A DNA stretch of 64,000 nt, from assembly GCF_006148925.1 (NCBI RefSeq), contig NZ_VAWB01000001.1:586001-650000 (forward strand). The letters are read 5' to 3'. The position numbers and the translations under genes are program-made. A model generated the notes under the pieces. It searched no databases. It had not been told where the DNA came from and saw only the letters and a program-made list of their open reading frames with translations. This stretch comes from Hyunsoonleella aestuarii. Its GTDB lineage: Bacteria; Bacteroidota; Bacteroidia; Flavobacteriales; Flavobacteriaceae. Of the stretch, positions 1 to 7,528 are shown piece after piece (position 1 is the stretch's first letter; each line of letters begins with the position of its first letter).

Positions 1-1
1 A

Positions 2-214
2 ATATTACCTCGCAAAGAGTTTGAATTACTGTCCTTATTAACTTCAAAACCAGGTAAAGTATTTAAACGAGATGAAATCCTTGATAAAGTTTGGGGTAAT
101 GAAGTTATTGTTGGAGGTAGAACTATTGATGTTCATATTAGAAAACTACGAGAAAAAATAGGTGACGAAAGTTTTAAAACGGTTAAGGGAGTTGGCTATA
201 AGTTTGTAGATTAG
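2..214 (+). CDS. Response regulator, OmpR/PhoB family (C-terminal part only)
   Basis: This is the last 70 residues of a response regulator whose start lies outside the window. The visible part is a winged-helix DNA-binding domain. It has the family pattern FELL..L...PGKVF.R..IL..VW, then the recognition-helix stretch RTIDVHIRKLREK and the closing wing VKGVGYKFVD. The stop at 212-214 is followed after 7 bases by a sensor kinase, so this is the regulator of a classical two-component operon. The receiver domain is not visible. PhoB is a reasonable guess but the target genes cannot be told from the sequence. Confidence 0.93.
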   Translation: MLPRKEFELLSLLTSKPGKVFKRDEILDKVWGNEVIVGGRTIDVHIRKLREKIGDESFKTVKGVGYKFVD

Positions 215-221
215 CATTACA

Positions 222-1265
222 ATGCAGCCTAAATTCAAAAGAACATATCGCTTTGCGGCTAAAACAGCCCTTTTTTCTACGTTAGGCGTAACACTCATAA
301 TGGGTGTTTTTTTATATTATTTTTTTGAAGTTAATTGGTTACTACTAGCATTACTTGCCATAACAATGTATATCGTTTCGTTTGTTCTCATTCAATTGAG
401 AATAGAGCGCTTAATTTATAAACGTGTCAAGAAAATTTATGATGATTTAACACTATTAGAGTCCACTTCACTCTCTAAAAGCGCCATAACTACAGACATG
501 GGTACATTAACCCAAGAGATAGATAGGTTTGCACGTGACAAAAAACTTGAGATAGAAACTCTAAAAGTTCGAGAGCAGTATAGAAAAGAATTTATTGGAA
601 ATGTGTCGCACGAACTAAAAACACCATTATTCACTGTTCAAGGCTATATTTTAACCCTATTGGACGGTGCTATGAATGATGAAAAAATTCGCGAAAAATA
701 TTTAAAAAGAGCCAGCAAAGGGGTTGAAAGATTGAGCTATATAGTTAAAGATTTAGATATGATTACCAAACTAGAAGTTGGTGATTTAAGTCTAAAGATG
801 GAAGTTTTTGATATTGTAGAATTGGTTAAGAATGTTTTTGAAATGTTCGAAATGAGAGCCAGCAAAAATAAAATCACGTTGACTTTCGATATGGATTACA
901 GCAATCCAATTTACGTGAAAGCCGATAAAGAGCGTATACAACAGGTGCTTGCTAATCTTATTGTAAATTCTTTAAAATATGGTAACCTTAAAGGTACTAC
1001 CGAGGTTAGCATTGAAAACCTAATAAAAAACAAGGTAATAGTTCGAATTACTGATAATGGTGTAGGCATTGAAAAAGCACACTTACCACGCCTTTTTGAA
1101 CGATTTTATCGCGTAGATCAAAGTGGTGCTCGTAGCGAAGGCGGCTCTGGTTTAGGATTATCTATAGTGAAACATATTATAGAAGCTCATGACGAAAAAA
1201 TTTATGTAGAAAGTCAATTTGGAGTTGGTAGCGAATTTTCATTCACATTAGAAAAGGCGGAATAA
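222..1265 (+). CDS. Sensor histidine kinase (PhoR-like), partner of the upstream regulator
   Basis: A 347-residue inner-membrane kinase. Two membrane helices (about residues 13-33 and 38-58) are separated by only a few residues, so there is almost no periplasmic sensor. A linker leads to the HisKA domain with phosphoacceptor His130 in VSHELKTP, then an ATPase domain with an N box (NLIVNSLKYG), DNGVGI, an F box (FERFYR) and a G-rich GSGLGLSIV. It follows the response regulator by 7 bases. The minimal input domain suggests sensing in the membrane or through a partner, as in PhoR and the phosphate transporter; that part is inference. Its last 18 bases overlap the end of the convergent glycosyltransferase gene. 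Confidence 0.92.
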   Translation: MQPKFKRTYRFAAKTALFSTLGVTLIMGVFLYYFFEVNWLLLALLAITMYIVSFVLIQLRIERLIYKRVKKIYDDLTLLESTSLSKSAITTDMGTLTQEIDRFARDKKLEIETLKVREQYRKEFIGNVSHELKTPLFTVQGYILTLLDGAMNDEKIREKYLKRASKGVERLSYIVKDLDMITKLEVGDLSLKMEVFDIVELVKNVFEMFEMRASKNKITLTFDMDYSNPIYVKADKERIQQVLANLIVNSLKYGNLKGTTEVSIENLIKNKVIVRITDNGVGIEKAHLPRLFERFYRVDQSGARSEGGSGLGLSIVKHIIEAHDEKIYVESQFGVGSEFSFTLEKAE

Positions 1266-2306
1266 GTCCTTCAAATTTGGTTGCCCATTTGTGTAATTAA
1301 ATCCTTCAAAATGTTGAATATAATTTAATTTTTCTAAGGTAAACTTTTCCTGACTACAACTTGGAACTAACCCTAAATGGGTCAACCTTTTTGCTAAATA
1401 CTCTTGTTCAAATTGGCCAGGTGTTGGAATAAAAAAAGCCTTTTTACCTAATTGGGCCAAATCCATAACTGTTGTGTAGCCAGACCTAGAAATAACCAAA
1501 GCACTTTCATTTATTGTTTTCTCCAAGTCTTTTGAGGTCATGAAATTGTAAATTCTTAAGTTACCCAGATCTTCAATAATCTGTTTCTTTTCCATTTTAC
1601 CTTTTACAAAACACACTTTACCTGTAAAGTTTTGCAACTCTCGTAATAGTTTTTCTTCCAAAAGTGTACGCTGGGGTTCTGGACCTGATAACAAAACAAG
1701 TAAGTCATTCTTTATTGGTAATTTCTGCTTTTCAAATCGGCTTAAAGCACCTATGTACTTAGTATCAATTACAAAGCTCTTGGGGTGTCCAAGTTTACCG
1801 CTCAAGTTATTCTCTTCTTTGTAATCAGGAACCCAGCACACGTCAAACTTTCTAATAAATTGTTCATGCATCATTGTACTTAACCATGTTGTATTTCCAC
1901 TTAAAACATTCAATTGGTGCGTTACTATTACAGAAGGCACTTTTTTGGACCGTACCCCTAACCTATTATCTGAAATCACTGCAGAAATTTTATATCTCTC
2001 TATAATTTCTTGAGTAAACTTGTTTTCTTTCTTTATAGCTTTTAAAAGTTTAGGAGAGCCCTTAAGTAATTTAAGTTTAAAATGTTTTCCTTCCTTCGAA
2101 TATGTAACATTATAAGTACGAAGTTCTAAACATTTTAATTCTGGAAATTCCTTTTGCAATAACATTAAGGCAGCCCCATCACTTGCAATTATTGGTTCAA
2201 AATCAGCACTTATTAAGGCCTTTATAATAGGAATACTTCTAGTAGCATGTCCCAAACCCCAATTAAGAGGTGCAACCAAAACTCTTTTTTTATTCAATTT
2301 TACCAA
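1248..2306 (-). CDS. MurG-like glycosyltransferase of unknown acceptor
   Basis: A 352-residue GT-B fold enzyme. The N-terminus has the glycine-rich loop LNWGLGHATRS of MurG-type and related transferases. The C-terminal half carries SRSGYTTVMDLAQLGKKAFFIPTPGQFEQEYLA, which matches the nucleotide-sugar-binding region of that superfamily. The start is a TTG at 2304-2306; no ATG fits the family N-terminus. Proteins like this are common single-copy genes in Bacteroidota and are usually left as plain glycosyltransferases. It is not MurG itself, which sits in the cell-wall cluster. The acceptor and donor are unknown. It ends 18 bases inside the convergent sensor kinase gene. Confidence 0.75.
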   Translation of the reverse strand: MVKLNKKRVLVAPLNWGLGHATRSIPIIKALISADFEPIIASDGAALMLLQKEFPELKCLELRTYNVTYSKEGKHFKLKLLKGSPKLLKAIKKENKFTQEIIERYKISAVISDNRLGVRSKKVPSVIVTHQLNVLSGNTTWLSTMMHEQFIRKFDVCWVPDYKEENNLSGKLGHPKSFVIDTKYIGALSRFEKQKLPIKNDLLVLLSGPEPQRTLLEEKLLRELQNFTGKVCFVKGKMEKKQIIEDLGNLRIYNFMTSKDLEKTINESALVISRSGYTTVMDLAQLGKKAFFIPTPGQFEQEYLAKRLTHLGLVPSCSQEKFTLEKLNYIQHFEGFNYTNGQPNLKDLFRLF

Positions 2307-2433
2307 AGCTATACTATGCGTTTACAACTAAAATATGGGTTTTATGTAAAATCAAAGATATGCATATAAACCCTCTTATATATTTCCTTAATTTTACCAA
2401 AATTTTAGAATAATAAGAAATCGGTAATAAGCC

Positions 2434-3108
2434 TTGGGAAGTAAAAACAAACTTAGAAGATTTAGAGAAAATGAAACTTTTGCTAATGTCCTTCAACCAA
2501 CTCGAGAGGAATTAGTTAGTAGCAATTTTAATTTAAAAGGCTCTTGGAGAAAAGAAGTTTTTAAAAATGACAATCCTATTGTACTGGAATTAGGTTGTGG
2601 AAAAGGCGAATATGCTGTGGCATTAGCTAAAAAATACCCAGATAAAAACTTTATTGGTGTTGATATTAAAGGAGCACGTTTTTGGCGCGGTGCAAAAACT
2701 GCCTTAGAGGAAAATATACCTAACGTTGTCTTTTTGCGTACTCAAATAGAATTGATAGACCATGCTTTTGCAGCCAATGAAGTAAATGAAATCTGGATTA
2801 CTTTCCCAGATCCACAGATAAAATATAAGCGAACCAAGCATCGTATGACCAATCTTGAGTTCTTAAAACGCTACAAACAAATTTTAAGACCTGATGGTAT
2901 TTTGCATTTAAAAACCGATAGCGAATTCATGCATGGTTACACACTAGGGCTGCTTCATGGTGCAGGACACGAAGTGCTTTATGCCAATCATAACGTTTAC
3001 AAACAAGAAGGTAGTCCCGAAGAAGTTACGAGTATTCAAACCTTTTACGAATCGCAATACTTAGAACAAAACAAACCAATTACTTATATTAGATTTAAAA
3101 TTAAATAG
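2434..3108 (+). CDS. trmB: tRNA (guanine46-N7)-methyltransferase
   Basis: TrmB puts a methyl group from S-adenosylmethionine on N7 of G46 in the tRNA variable loop. The 224-residue protein begins MGSKNKLRRF, the usual flavobacterial TrmB start, encoded from a TTG at 2434. It has the SAM loop ELGCGKGEYA, the acidic FIGVDIKGAR, and the family signature ITFPDPQIKYKRTKHR that forms the catalytic and tRNA-binding loop. It heads a plus-strand run with the LysE exporter gene, which starts 2 bases after its stop. Length and motifs fit the family fully. Confidence 0.95.
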   Translation: MGSKNKLRRFRENETFANVLQPTREELVSSNFNLKGSWRKEVFKNDNPIVLELGCGKGEYAVALAKKYPDKNFIGVDIKGARFWRGAKTALEENIPNVVFLRTQIELIDHAFAANEVNEIWITFPDPQIKYKRTKHRMTNLEFLKRYKQILRPDGILHLKTDSEFMHGYTLGLLHGAGHEVLYANHNVYKQEGSPEEVTSIQTFYESQYLEQNKPITYIRFKIK

Positions 3109-3110
3109 TA

Positions 3111-3740
3111 TTGAATATCACTTTTATTTTCATATTGGGGTTATTTTTTGCACTTATTGGGGTAATTCCTCCCGGGTTATTGAACATGACCGCTGCAAAA
3201 ATAAGTTTAAAGGAAGGGCATACAAGAGGTATTATGTTTTCAATTGGGGTTTGTACAGTTGTTTTTTTTCAAACCTATATAGCTGCCATATTTGCTCGCT
3301 ACTTGAGTAAGCACCCCGAAATAATCGATATTCTTCAAAAAGTAGCACTAATCATTTTCATTTTAATAACAGTCTATTATTTATTAATTGCCAAATCGGA
3401 ACGGAAGCAGCAAGTCGAACCCAAAATAAGAAGTAAGCATAGTCGGTTTTTTCATGGTATTTTACTTTCTGCTATAAATGTATTTCCTATTCCATACCAA
3501 GCGTATATGACCATTACATTGGCATCTATTGGTTGGCTTACATTCGATCAAACTAGCATTATATCTTATGTTTCAGGTGCTGCCATGGGAACTTTCGTCA
3601 TGCTATATATCTATATTTTTTTCTTTGATAAAATTAAGAGTAAAGCATTTACGTCTCAAAAGAATATGAATTACATCATTGGAGGTATTACAGGTATTAT
3701 TTCTATTCTAACACTCGTTAAAATTATTAAGGAGTTTTAA
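3111..3740 (+). CDS. LysE/RhtB-family exporter
   Basis: A 209-residue membrane protein with about six hydrophobic helices and the LysE-type opening GLFFALIGVIPPGLLNMTAAKISLKEG. The family exports amino acids or other small metabolites; the substrate here is unknown. The start is a TTG at 3111, two bases after the trmB stop. Its stop codon TAA shares a base with the ATG of the next gene (3740), so the two are probably translationally coupled. There is nothing in the sequence to link the exporter functionally to tRNA modification; the order is simply common in Flavobacteriaceae. Confidence 0.85.
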   Translation: MNITFIFILGLFFALIGVIPPGLLNMTAAKISLKEGHTRGIMFSIGVCTVVFFQTYIAAIFARYLSKHPEIIDILQKVALIIFILITVYYLLIAKSERKQQVEPKIRSKHSRFFHGILLSAINVFPIPYQAYMTITLASIGWLTFDQTSIISYVSGAAMGTFVMLYIYIFFFDKIKSKAFTSQKNMNYIIGGITGIISILTLVKIIKEF

Positions 3741-4072
3741 TGAAAGCTGAGACTCTAAATTTCTTTGACCGTGTTTATGCAGTCGCTAAGCAAATACCTT
3801 ATGGTCGCGTGACAAGTTATGGAGCTATTGCAAAATATCTTGGAGCTTCAAGAAGTGCCCGTATGGTTGGTTATGCAATGAATGGCTCTGGTGGAAAAGA
3901 TGTTCCTGCTCACCGAGTAGTTAACCGAAAAGGGCTATTAACGGGGAAACATCACTTTGATGGCACCAATTTAATGCAACAGCTTTTAGAGAGTGAAGGT
4001 ATTGTTGTTATTAATAACCAAATTCAAGATTTAGATAAGGTTTTTTGGGATCCATTTTCACTTCAAAACTAA
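3740..4072 (+). CDS. Alkyltransferase-like protein (ATL) of the MGMT family
   Basis: A 110-residue protein matching the DNA-binding domain of O6-alkylguanine-DNA alkyltransferases: IPYGRVTSYGAIAKYLG (the helix-turn-helix), RMVGYAMNGS, then VPAHRVV. True MGMT/Ogt has PCHRV with the cysteine that accepts the alkyl group; here residue 57 is alanine. The protein also lacks the N-terminal domain of MGMT. ATL proteins bind O6-alkylguanine lesions without repairing them and hand them to nucleotide excision repair. That role is family knowledge and is inferred here. The start overlaps the stop of the LysE gene (TAATG). Confidence 0.88.
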   Translation: MKAETLNFFDRVYAVAKQIPYGRVTSYGAIAKYLGASRSARMVGYAMNGSGGKDVPAHRVVNRKGLLTGKHHFDGTNLMQQLLESEGIVVINNQIQDLDKVFWDPFSLQN

Positions 4073-4297
4073 TTAGATTACCTTAAACATCTTATTAATC
4101 TTTTAATTGATTTTAAGAATGAATGTGTTTATAAAATTCAGAGGCGATTTATGTGCTAAAGTCAGAAATTAAAGGTCTTTGTCGTTCGAACTGGTTATAT
4201 TTTGGCTAAATAACATCCTCTTTAACCAAATAATTTATCCTAATATTCACATAAACAAAAGTTCTTAAAGCATCATCTTTAGTATGTTTTTAATGTA

Positions 4298-4305
4298 TAT
4301 ATTTG
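4298..4305 (+). promoter_or_regulatory. Promoter -7 box for mrp-nifU
   Basis: TATATTTG matches the Bacteroidota -7 consensus TAnnTTTG exactly. It lies 28 bases before the mrp start, giving a short leader. No clear -33 TTTG is present at the usual spacing. The rest of the 261-base gap 4073-4333 shows no gene or RNA that I recognise. Confidence 0.5.
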
Positions 4306-4333
4306 CATTTTAGAATGATTCTTAATAAAAGAA

Positions 4334-5470
4334 ATGAAGCTTAACAAACAAGATATATTAAAGGCTTTGGAGTCTATAACCGTACCAGGTGAAGGACAAA
4401 ATATGGTTGAAAGTGGTGCCGTTAAAAATGTAGTAACTTTCGCTGATGAAGTTATTGTAGATATTACCATTAAAAATCCAAGTTTACAAGCCAAAAAGCG
4501 TACAGAAGTGGATATTTTAAAAACTATTCACGAGAAAGTTTACGAGAAGGCAAAAATCACGGTTAATATAAAGGTTGATGCTCCTGCTAAGCCAAAACCA
4601 AATATTATAAAAGGGAATCCTATTCCTGGCATCCAAAATATTGTTGCCGTGGCCTCGGGGAAAGGTGGTGTTGGAAAATCTACAGTTACAGCCAACCTTG
4701 CAGTTACCTTGGCTAAGATGGGATTTAATGTTGGTGTCTTAGACGCCGATATTTATGGACCATCAATTCCTATCATGTTTGACGTTGAAGCTGAAAAGCC
4801 TCTTGCCGTTAATATTGGTGGAAAATCTAAAATGAAACCGATAGAGAATTATGGTGTAAAAGTATTATCAATAGGTTTCTTTACACAACCAAATCAAGCT
4901 GTTGTATGGCGAGGCCCTATGGCTGCTAAAGCCTTAAATCAAATGATTTTTGATGCCCATTGGGGCGAACTCGACTTCTTGCTCCTTGATTTACCTCCAG
5001 GAACGGGTGATATTCATCTGAGTATTATGCAATCGCTTCCTATAACTGGTGCTGTCGTAGTCAGCACACCCCAAAATGTCGCTTTGGCCGATGCAAAGAA
5101 AGGTGTAGCAATGTTTAAACAGGACAGCATTAATGTTCCTGTTTTAGGAATTATAGAAAACATGGCGTATTTTACTCCAGAAGAACTTCCAGAGAATAAA
5201 TATTATATATTTGGGAAAGAAGGTGCTAAAAATTTAGCAGAAGATTTAGACGTACCATTTTTAGGGGAGTTACCACTTGTACAAAGTATTCGAGAAGCTG
5301 GTGATGTTGGACGTCCAGCTGCTCTACAAACAGCAACATATTTGGAGCAAGCCTTTGAAAAGCTAACCCAAAATGTGGTTGAAGAGGTAGTAAGACGTAA
5401 CGATGATTTACCACCTACCGAAGCTATTAAAATAACAACAATGGCAGGTTGCTCGGCAGTTAAAAAGTAA
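4334..5470 (+). CDS. mrp: Mrp/ApbC-type P-loop ATPase, Fe-S cluster carrier
   Basis: A 378-residue protein. Residues 1-80 form an MIP18/DUF59-type domain (ALESITVPGEGQNMVESG). Then comes a ParA-like ATPase with the deviant Walker A GKGGVGKST at about 109-118, DADIYGPSIP, and Walker B LLDLPPGTGD. Mrp proteins carry or insert Fe-S clusters in the cytoplasm. Most bacterial homologs hold a CxxC after the sequence ENM..F; here that place reads ENMAYFTPEELPENKYYIF, without cysteines. One cysteine remains near the C-terminus (AGCSAVKK). A NifU-domain gene follows after 3 bases, which strengthens the Fe-S role. Confidence 0.9.
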   Translation: MKLNKQDILKALESITVPGEGQNMVESGAVKNVVTFADEVIVDITIKNPSLQAKKRTEVDILKTIHEKVYEKAKITVNIKVDAPAKPKPNIIKGNPIPGIQNIVAVASGKGGVGKSTVTANLAVTLAKMGFNVGVLDADIYGPSIPIMFDVEAEKPLAVNIGGKSKMKPIENYGVKVLSIGFFTQPNQAVVWRGPMAAKALNQMIFDAHWGELDFLLLDLPPGTGDIHLSIMQSLPITGAVVVSTPQNVALADAKKGVAMFKQDSINVPVLGIIENMAYFTPEELPENKYYIFGKEGAKNLAEDLDVPFLGELPLVQSIREAGDVGRPAALQTATYLEQAFEKLTQNVVEEVVRRNDDLPPTEAIKITTMAGCSAVKK

Positions 5471-5473
5471 TAT

Positions 5474-5716
5474 ATGACTTCAGAAGAATTAAAATTAAAT
5501 GTTGAAAAAGCCTTAGATGAGATTCGTCCATTTTTACAAAGTGATGGCGGCGATATTTCATTATTATCTATAGAAAACGATAACCTTGTTAAAGTCCAAC
5601 TGCAAGGAGCTTGCGTAGGTTGCAGTGTCAACCAAATGACTTTAAAATCTGGTGTTGAAATGACTATTAAAAAGTATGCACCTCAGATTGAACAAGTGAT
5701 TAATATTGAAATTTAA
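5474..5716 (+). CDS. NifU C-terminal-domain protein (Nfu-type Fe-S scaffold)
   Basis: An 80-residue single-domain protein with the Nfu pattern IRPFLQSDGGDISLL and the cluster-binding CVGC (Cys47 and Cys50), followed by MTLKSGVE. Nfu proteins hold a cluster between two subunits and pass it to target apoproteins. The gene lies 3 bases after mrp, so both products are made together and probably work in the same Fe-S delivery step. The length equals the isolated NifU C-terminal domain; there is no N-terminal IscU part. Confidence 0.93.
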   Translation: MTSEELKLNVEKALDEIRPFLQSDGGDISLLSIENDNLVKVQLQGACVGCSVNQMTLKSGVEMTIKKYAPQIEQVINIEI

Positions 5717-5834
5717 TACATTCCCTATTTCCTACTAAAATAATAGACATTCTTATTTATAAATAATTCAGAAAGCTTAAATTTGCGGCACGAATTATGA
5801 CATGCTTTTCATAGAGAAGTTCAAAACTCAAACA

Positions 5835-6164
5835 ATGCAAGATATAAATATTAAAATTACTGATAGAGATGGTGTAACCCATGATATAATTGCACCTACG
5901 GACATGGCAATGAATTTAATGGAGGTGGTAAGATCCTACGAACTTGCTCCAGAAGGAACTATTGGTGTTTGTGGCGGAATGGTTATGTGTGCTTCTTGCC
6001 AATGCTATGTTTTAAGTGAGACCGAGTTACCTGAAATGAGTGATGACGAAGAAGCTATGTTATCTGAAGCTTTCGATGTACGAGATAATAGCCGTTTAGG
6101 TTGTCAAATACAAATGACACCAGATATTGAAGGTCTTGAAGTAGAACTTGCGCCTGAGAGTTAA
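5835..6164 (+). CDS. 2Fe-2S ferredoxin, adrenodoxin type
   Basis: A small electron carrier of 109 residues. Cys46, Cys52, Cys55 and Cys90 form the pattern C-x5-C-x2-C-x34-C of adrenodoxin-like ferredoxins (GVCGGMVMCASCQC and RLGCQI). I place the start at the ATG at 5835 because the residues before it, reachable from 5802, do not belong to the fold. The acidic stretch SETELPEMSDDEEAM is typical of partner-binding surfaces. It follows the mrp-nifU pair and may serve Fe-S assembly or a monooxygenase; no partner reductase gene is adjacent. Confidence 0.9.
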   Translation: MQDINIKITDRDGVTHDIIAPTDMAMNLMEVVRSYELAPEGTIGVCGGMVMCASCQCYVLSETELPEMSDDEEAMLSEAFDVRDNSRLGCQIQMTPDIEGLEVELAPES

Positions 6165-6205
6165 ACACATGTGACTTTTTGAAAGGATTTGGGTCTAAAG
6201 TTTAA

Positions 6206-6547
6206 ATGGCTCAATTCAAAATATACAAAGACAAATCTGGACGCTATCGGTTTCTATTCAAACCTAATAATCATCTCATCATACTCACCAGCGAGCCTTA
6301 CCATTCGATTATTATTTGTTTAAAAAAACTGCATTATTTTAAAAAACATGCTTTTAACGATCATTATTTTGTTAGACAAAAAGCAAATTGTGGAAGTCCC
6401 TATTTTACTTTTGAAAAACTATCCGATCGAGAATTACTAGCTACCAGCGAAACATTTTTAACTTTTGGTGCTATGGAAAAGGCATTGAATTTAATAAAGA
6501 AGAATGCCAAAGGTGCAACCATCGACAATTCGGTTTACGCCCTATAA
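6206..6547 (+). CDS. DUF1508 (YegP-like) small protein
   Basis: A 113-residue protein with two copies of the short YegP/DUF1508 motif: an N-terminal FKIYKDKSGRYRFLFKPNNHLIILTSEPYHS and a second, weaker one around SPYFTFEKLSDRELLATSETF. The family folds into small beta-alpha units; its function is not established. The C-terminal AMEKALNLIKKNAKGATIDN also matches the family. It ends 5 bases from the stop of the convergent metallophosphatase gene. There is no sign of an operon with the ferredoxin 41 bases upstream, though co-transcription is possible. Confidence 0.72.
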   Translation: MAQFKIYKDKSGRYRFLFKPNNHLIILTSEPYHSIIICLKKLHYFKKHAFNDHYFVRQKANCGSPYFTFEKLSDRELLATSETFLTFGAMEKALNLIKKNAKGATIDNSVYAL

Positions 6548-6552
6548 ATAAG

Positions 6553-7452
6553 CTATTCTGTTTGATAATTTATTAACTTTCTTGGTCCTTCAAGAAGTAT
6601 TCTAACAATTTGAAGCGTTCCATCTTCCTTCGTTGCAATCTGCCATTTAATTAATGAAATAGCACCGTTTTCAATTTCTATGCCCGTAATACTTCTTGGG
6701 TGCACGCAACTTCCATCATTAAAAAAAGCAATATTACCAGGCTCTGGAAAACGAGGTCTATGTGTATGACCTACTACAGTTAATAAATTCCTATTATCAC
6801 TTATCCATTTTTTTGTGCGACGCTCGACTTTAATTAGCTCTTTATAATTCTTGGCTGGACTTGTTGGGTCTGCAACACCCATAACATTTAGAGGTTTCCA
6901 GAGAATTCTAACCATAAAACGGCTCCATTTCCAAAACAAAAAGTTCCACCAATCGGCTTGATGACCATGCGTTAAAAATACTTCTTGTCCTGTCATGCAA
7001 TGTTTCAGAATAATCCCTTCGTGATATTTTATTTCACCAAAAAGAGTAACGTCTTCACCTGTTTTTGGATCGAAGTAAGTTGACAAATTTTTATCTACAT
7101 AATCTTGATTTCGATATACCATGTCATGATTTCCCCAAATCATGTGTAATCTATTTTCTTGATGAAAGCGTTTCATAAGCATAAAAACGTTCTTATGGGC
7201 ATTTAAAATGGCATCAAACGAAATATTTTCCCATAATTCGTCTCCGTCACCTAATTCGCAATATTGAAACCCTTGATTATAATAATGTTTTAAGGCATGA
7301 AAATAGATGTTTCTATTGTTAGCGAAGTCATCAGCAAAACTATTGTCTCCCCGATGACAATCACTAAATAGAATAAACTTGCTGTCGTCATCAAAATCAA
7401 CGACTTTGGCTTTTTTATAAGCGCGATCTAATCTTTGTTTGGATGAAAACAT
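6553..7452 (-). CDS. Metallophosphatase (calcineurin-like, LpxH-related superfamily)
   Basis: A 299-residue phosphatase with all metal-binding motifs of the calcineurin-like fold: SDCHRGDN, GDGDELWEN, WGNHD, THGHQ and VGHTHRP. The substrate is unknown; similarity in motif spacing to UDP-diacylglucosamine hydrolases is only general. I choose the ATG at 7452. A longer reading frame runs back to 7563, but the extra residues cover a terminator hairpin (7468-7502), so they are not coding. The protein has no signal peptide and should be cytoplasmic. It lies downstream of the large PEPCK-like gene but is separated from it by that terminator. Confidence 0.82.
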   Translation of the reverse strand: MFSSKQRLDRAYKKAKVVDFDDDSKFILFSDCHRGDNSFADDFANNRNIYFHALKHYYNQGFQYCELGDGDELWENISFDAILNAHKNVFMLMKRFHQENRLHMIWGNHDMVYRNQDYVDKNLSTYFDPKTGEDVTLFGEIKYHEGIILKHCMTGQEVFLTHGHQADWWNFLFWKWSRFMVRILWKPLNVMGVADPTSPAKNYKELIKVERRTKKWISDNRNLLTVVGHTHRPRFPEPGNIAFFNDGSCVHPRSITGIEIENGAISLIKWQIATKEDGTLQIVRILLEGPRKLINYQTE

Positions 7453-7467
7453 GAAGTAAATGTAATT

Positions 7468-7502
7468 AAAAAAAATCCAAGTAATAAACTTGGATTTTTT
7501 TG
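7468..7502 (-). terminator. Rho-independent terminator after the PEPCK-like gene
   Basis: ATCCAAGT at 7475-7482 pairs with ACTTGGAT at 7488-7495 around a 5-base loop. An A-run on the left and a T-run on the right flank the stem, so it can stop transcription in both directions. On the minus strand it lies 26 bases after the stop of the large gene and just before the metallophosphatase start. Confidence 0.8.
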
Positions 7503-7528
7503 TTATTTGAGTAAAAAGTATAGCTAGA

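Noticed and set aside
4073-4297. RNA gene or small protein in the gap before mrp
   Set aside because: No cloverleaf, no conserved RNA motif and no frame with a plausible protein; only the promoter box near its end could be supported.
5203-5631. 142-codon open frame on the minus strand
   Set aside because: Antisense to the well-supported mrp and nifU genes.
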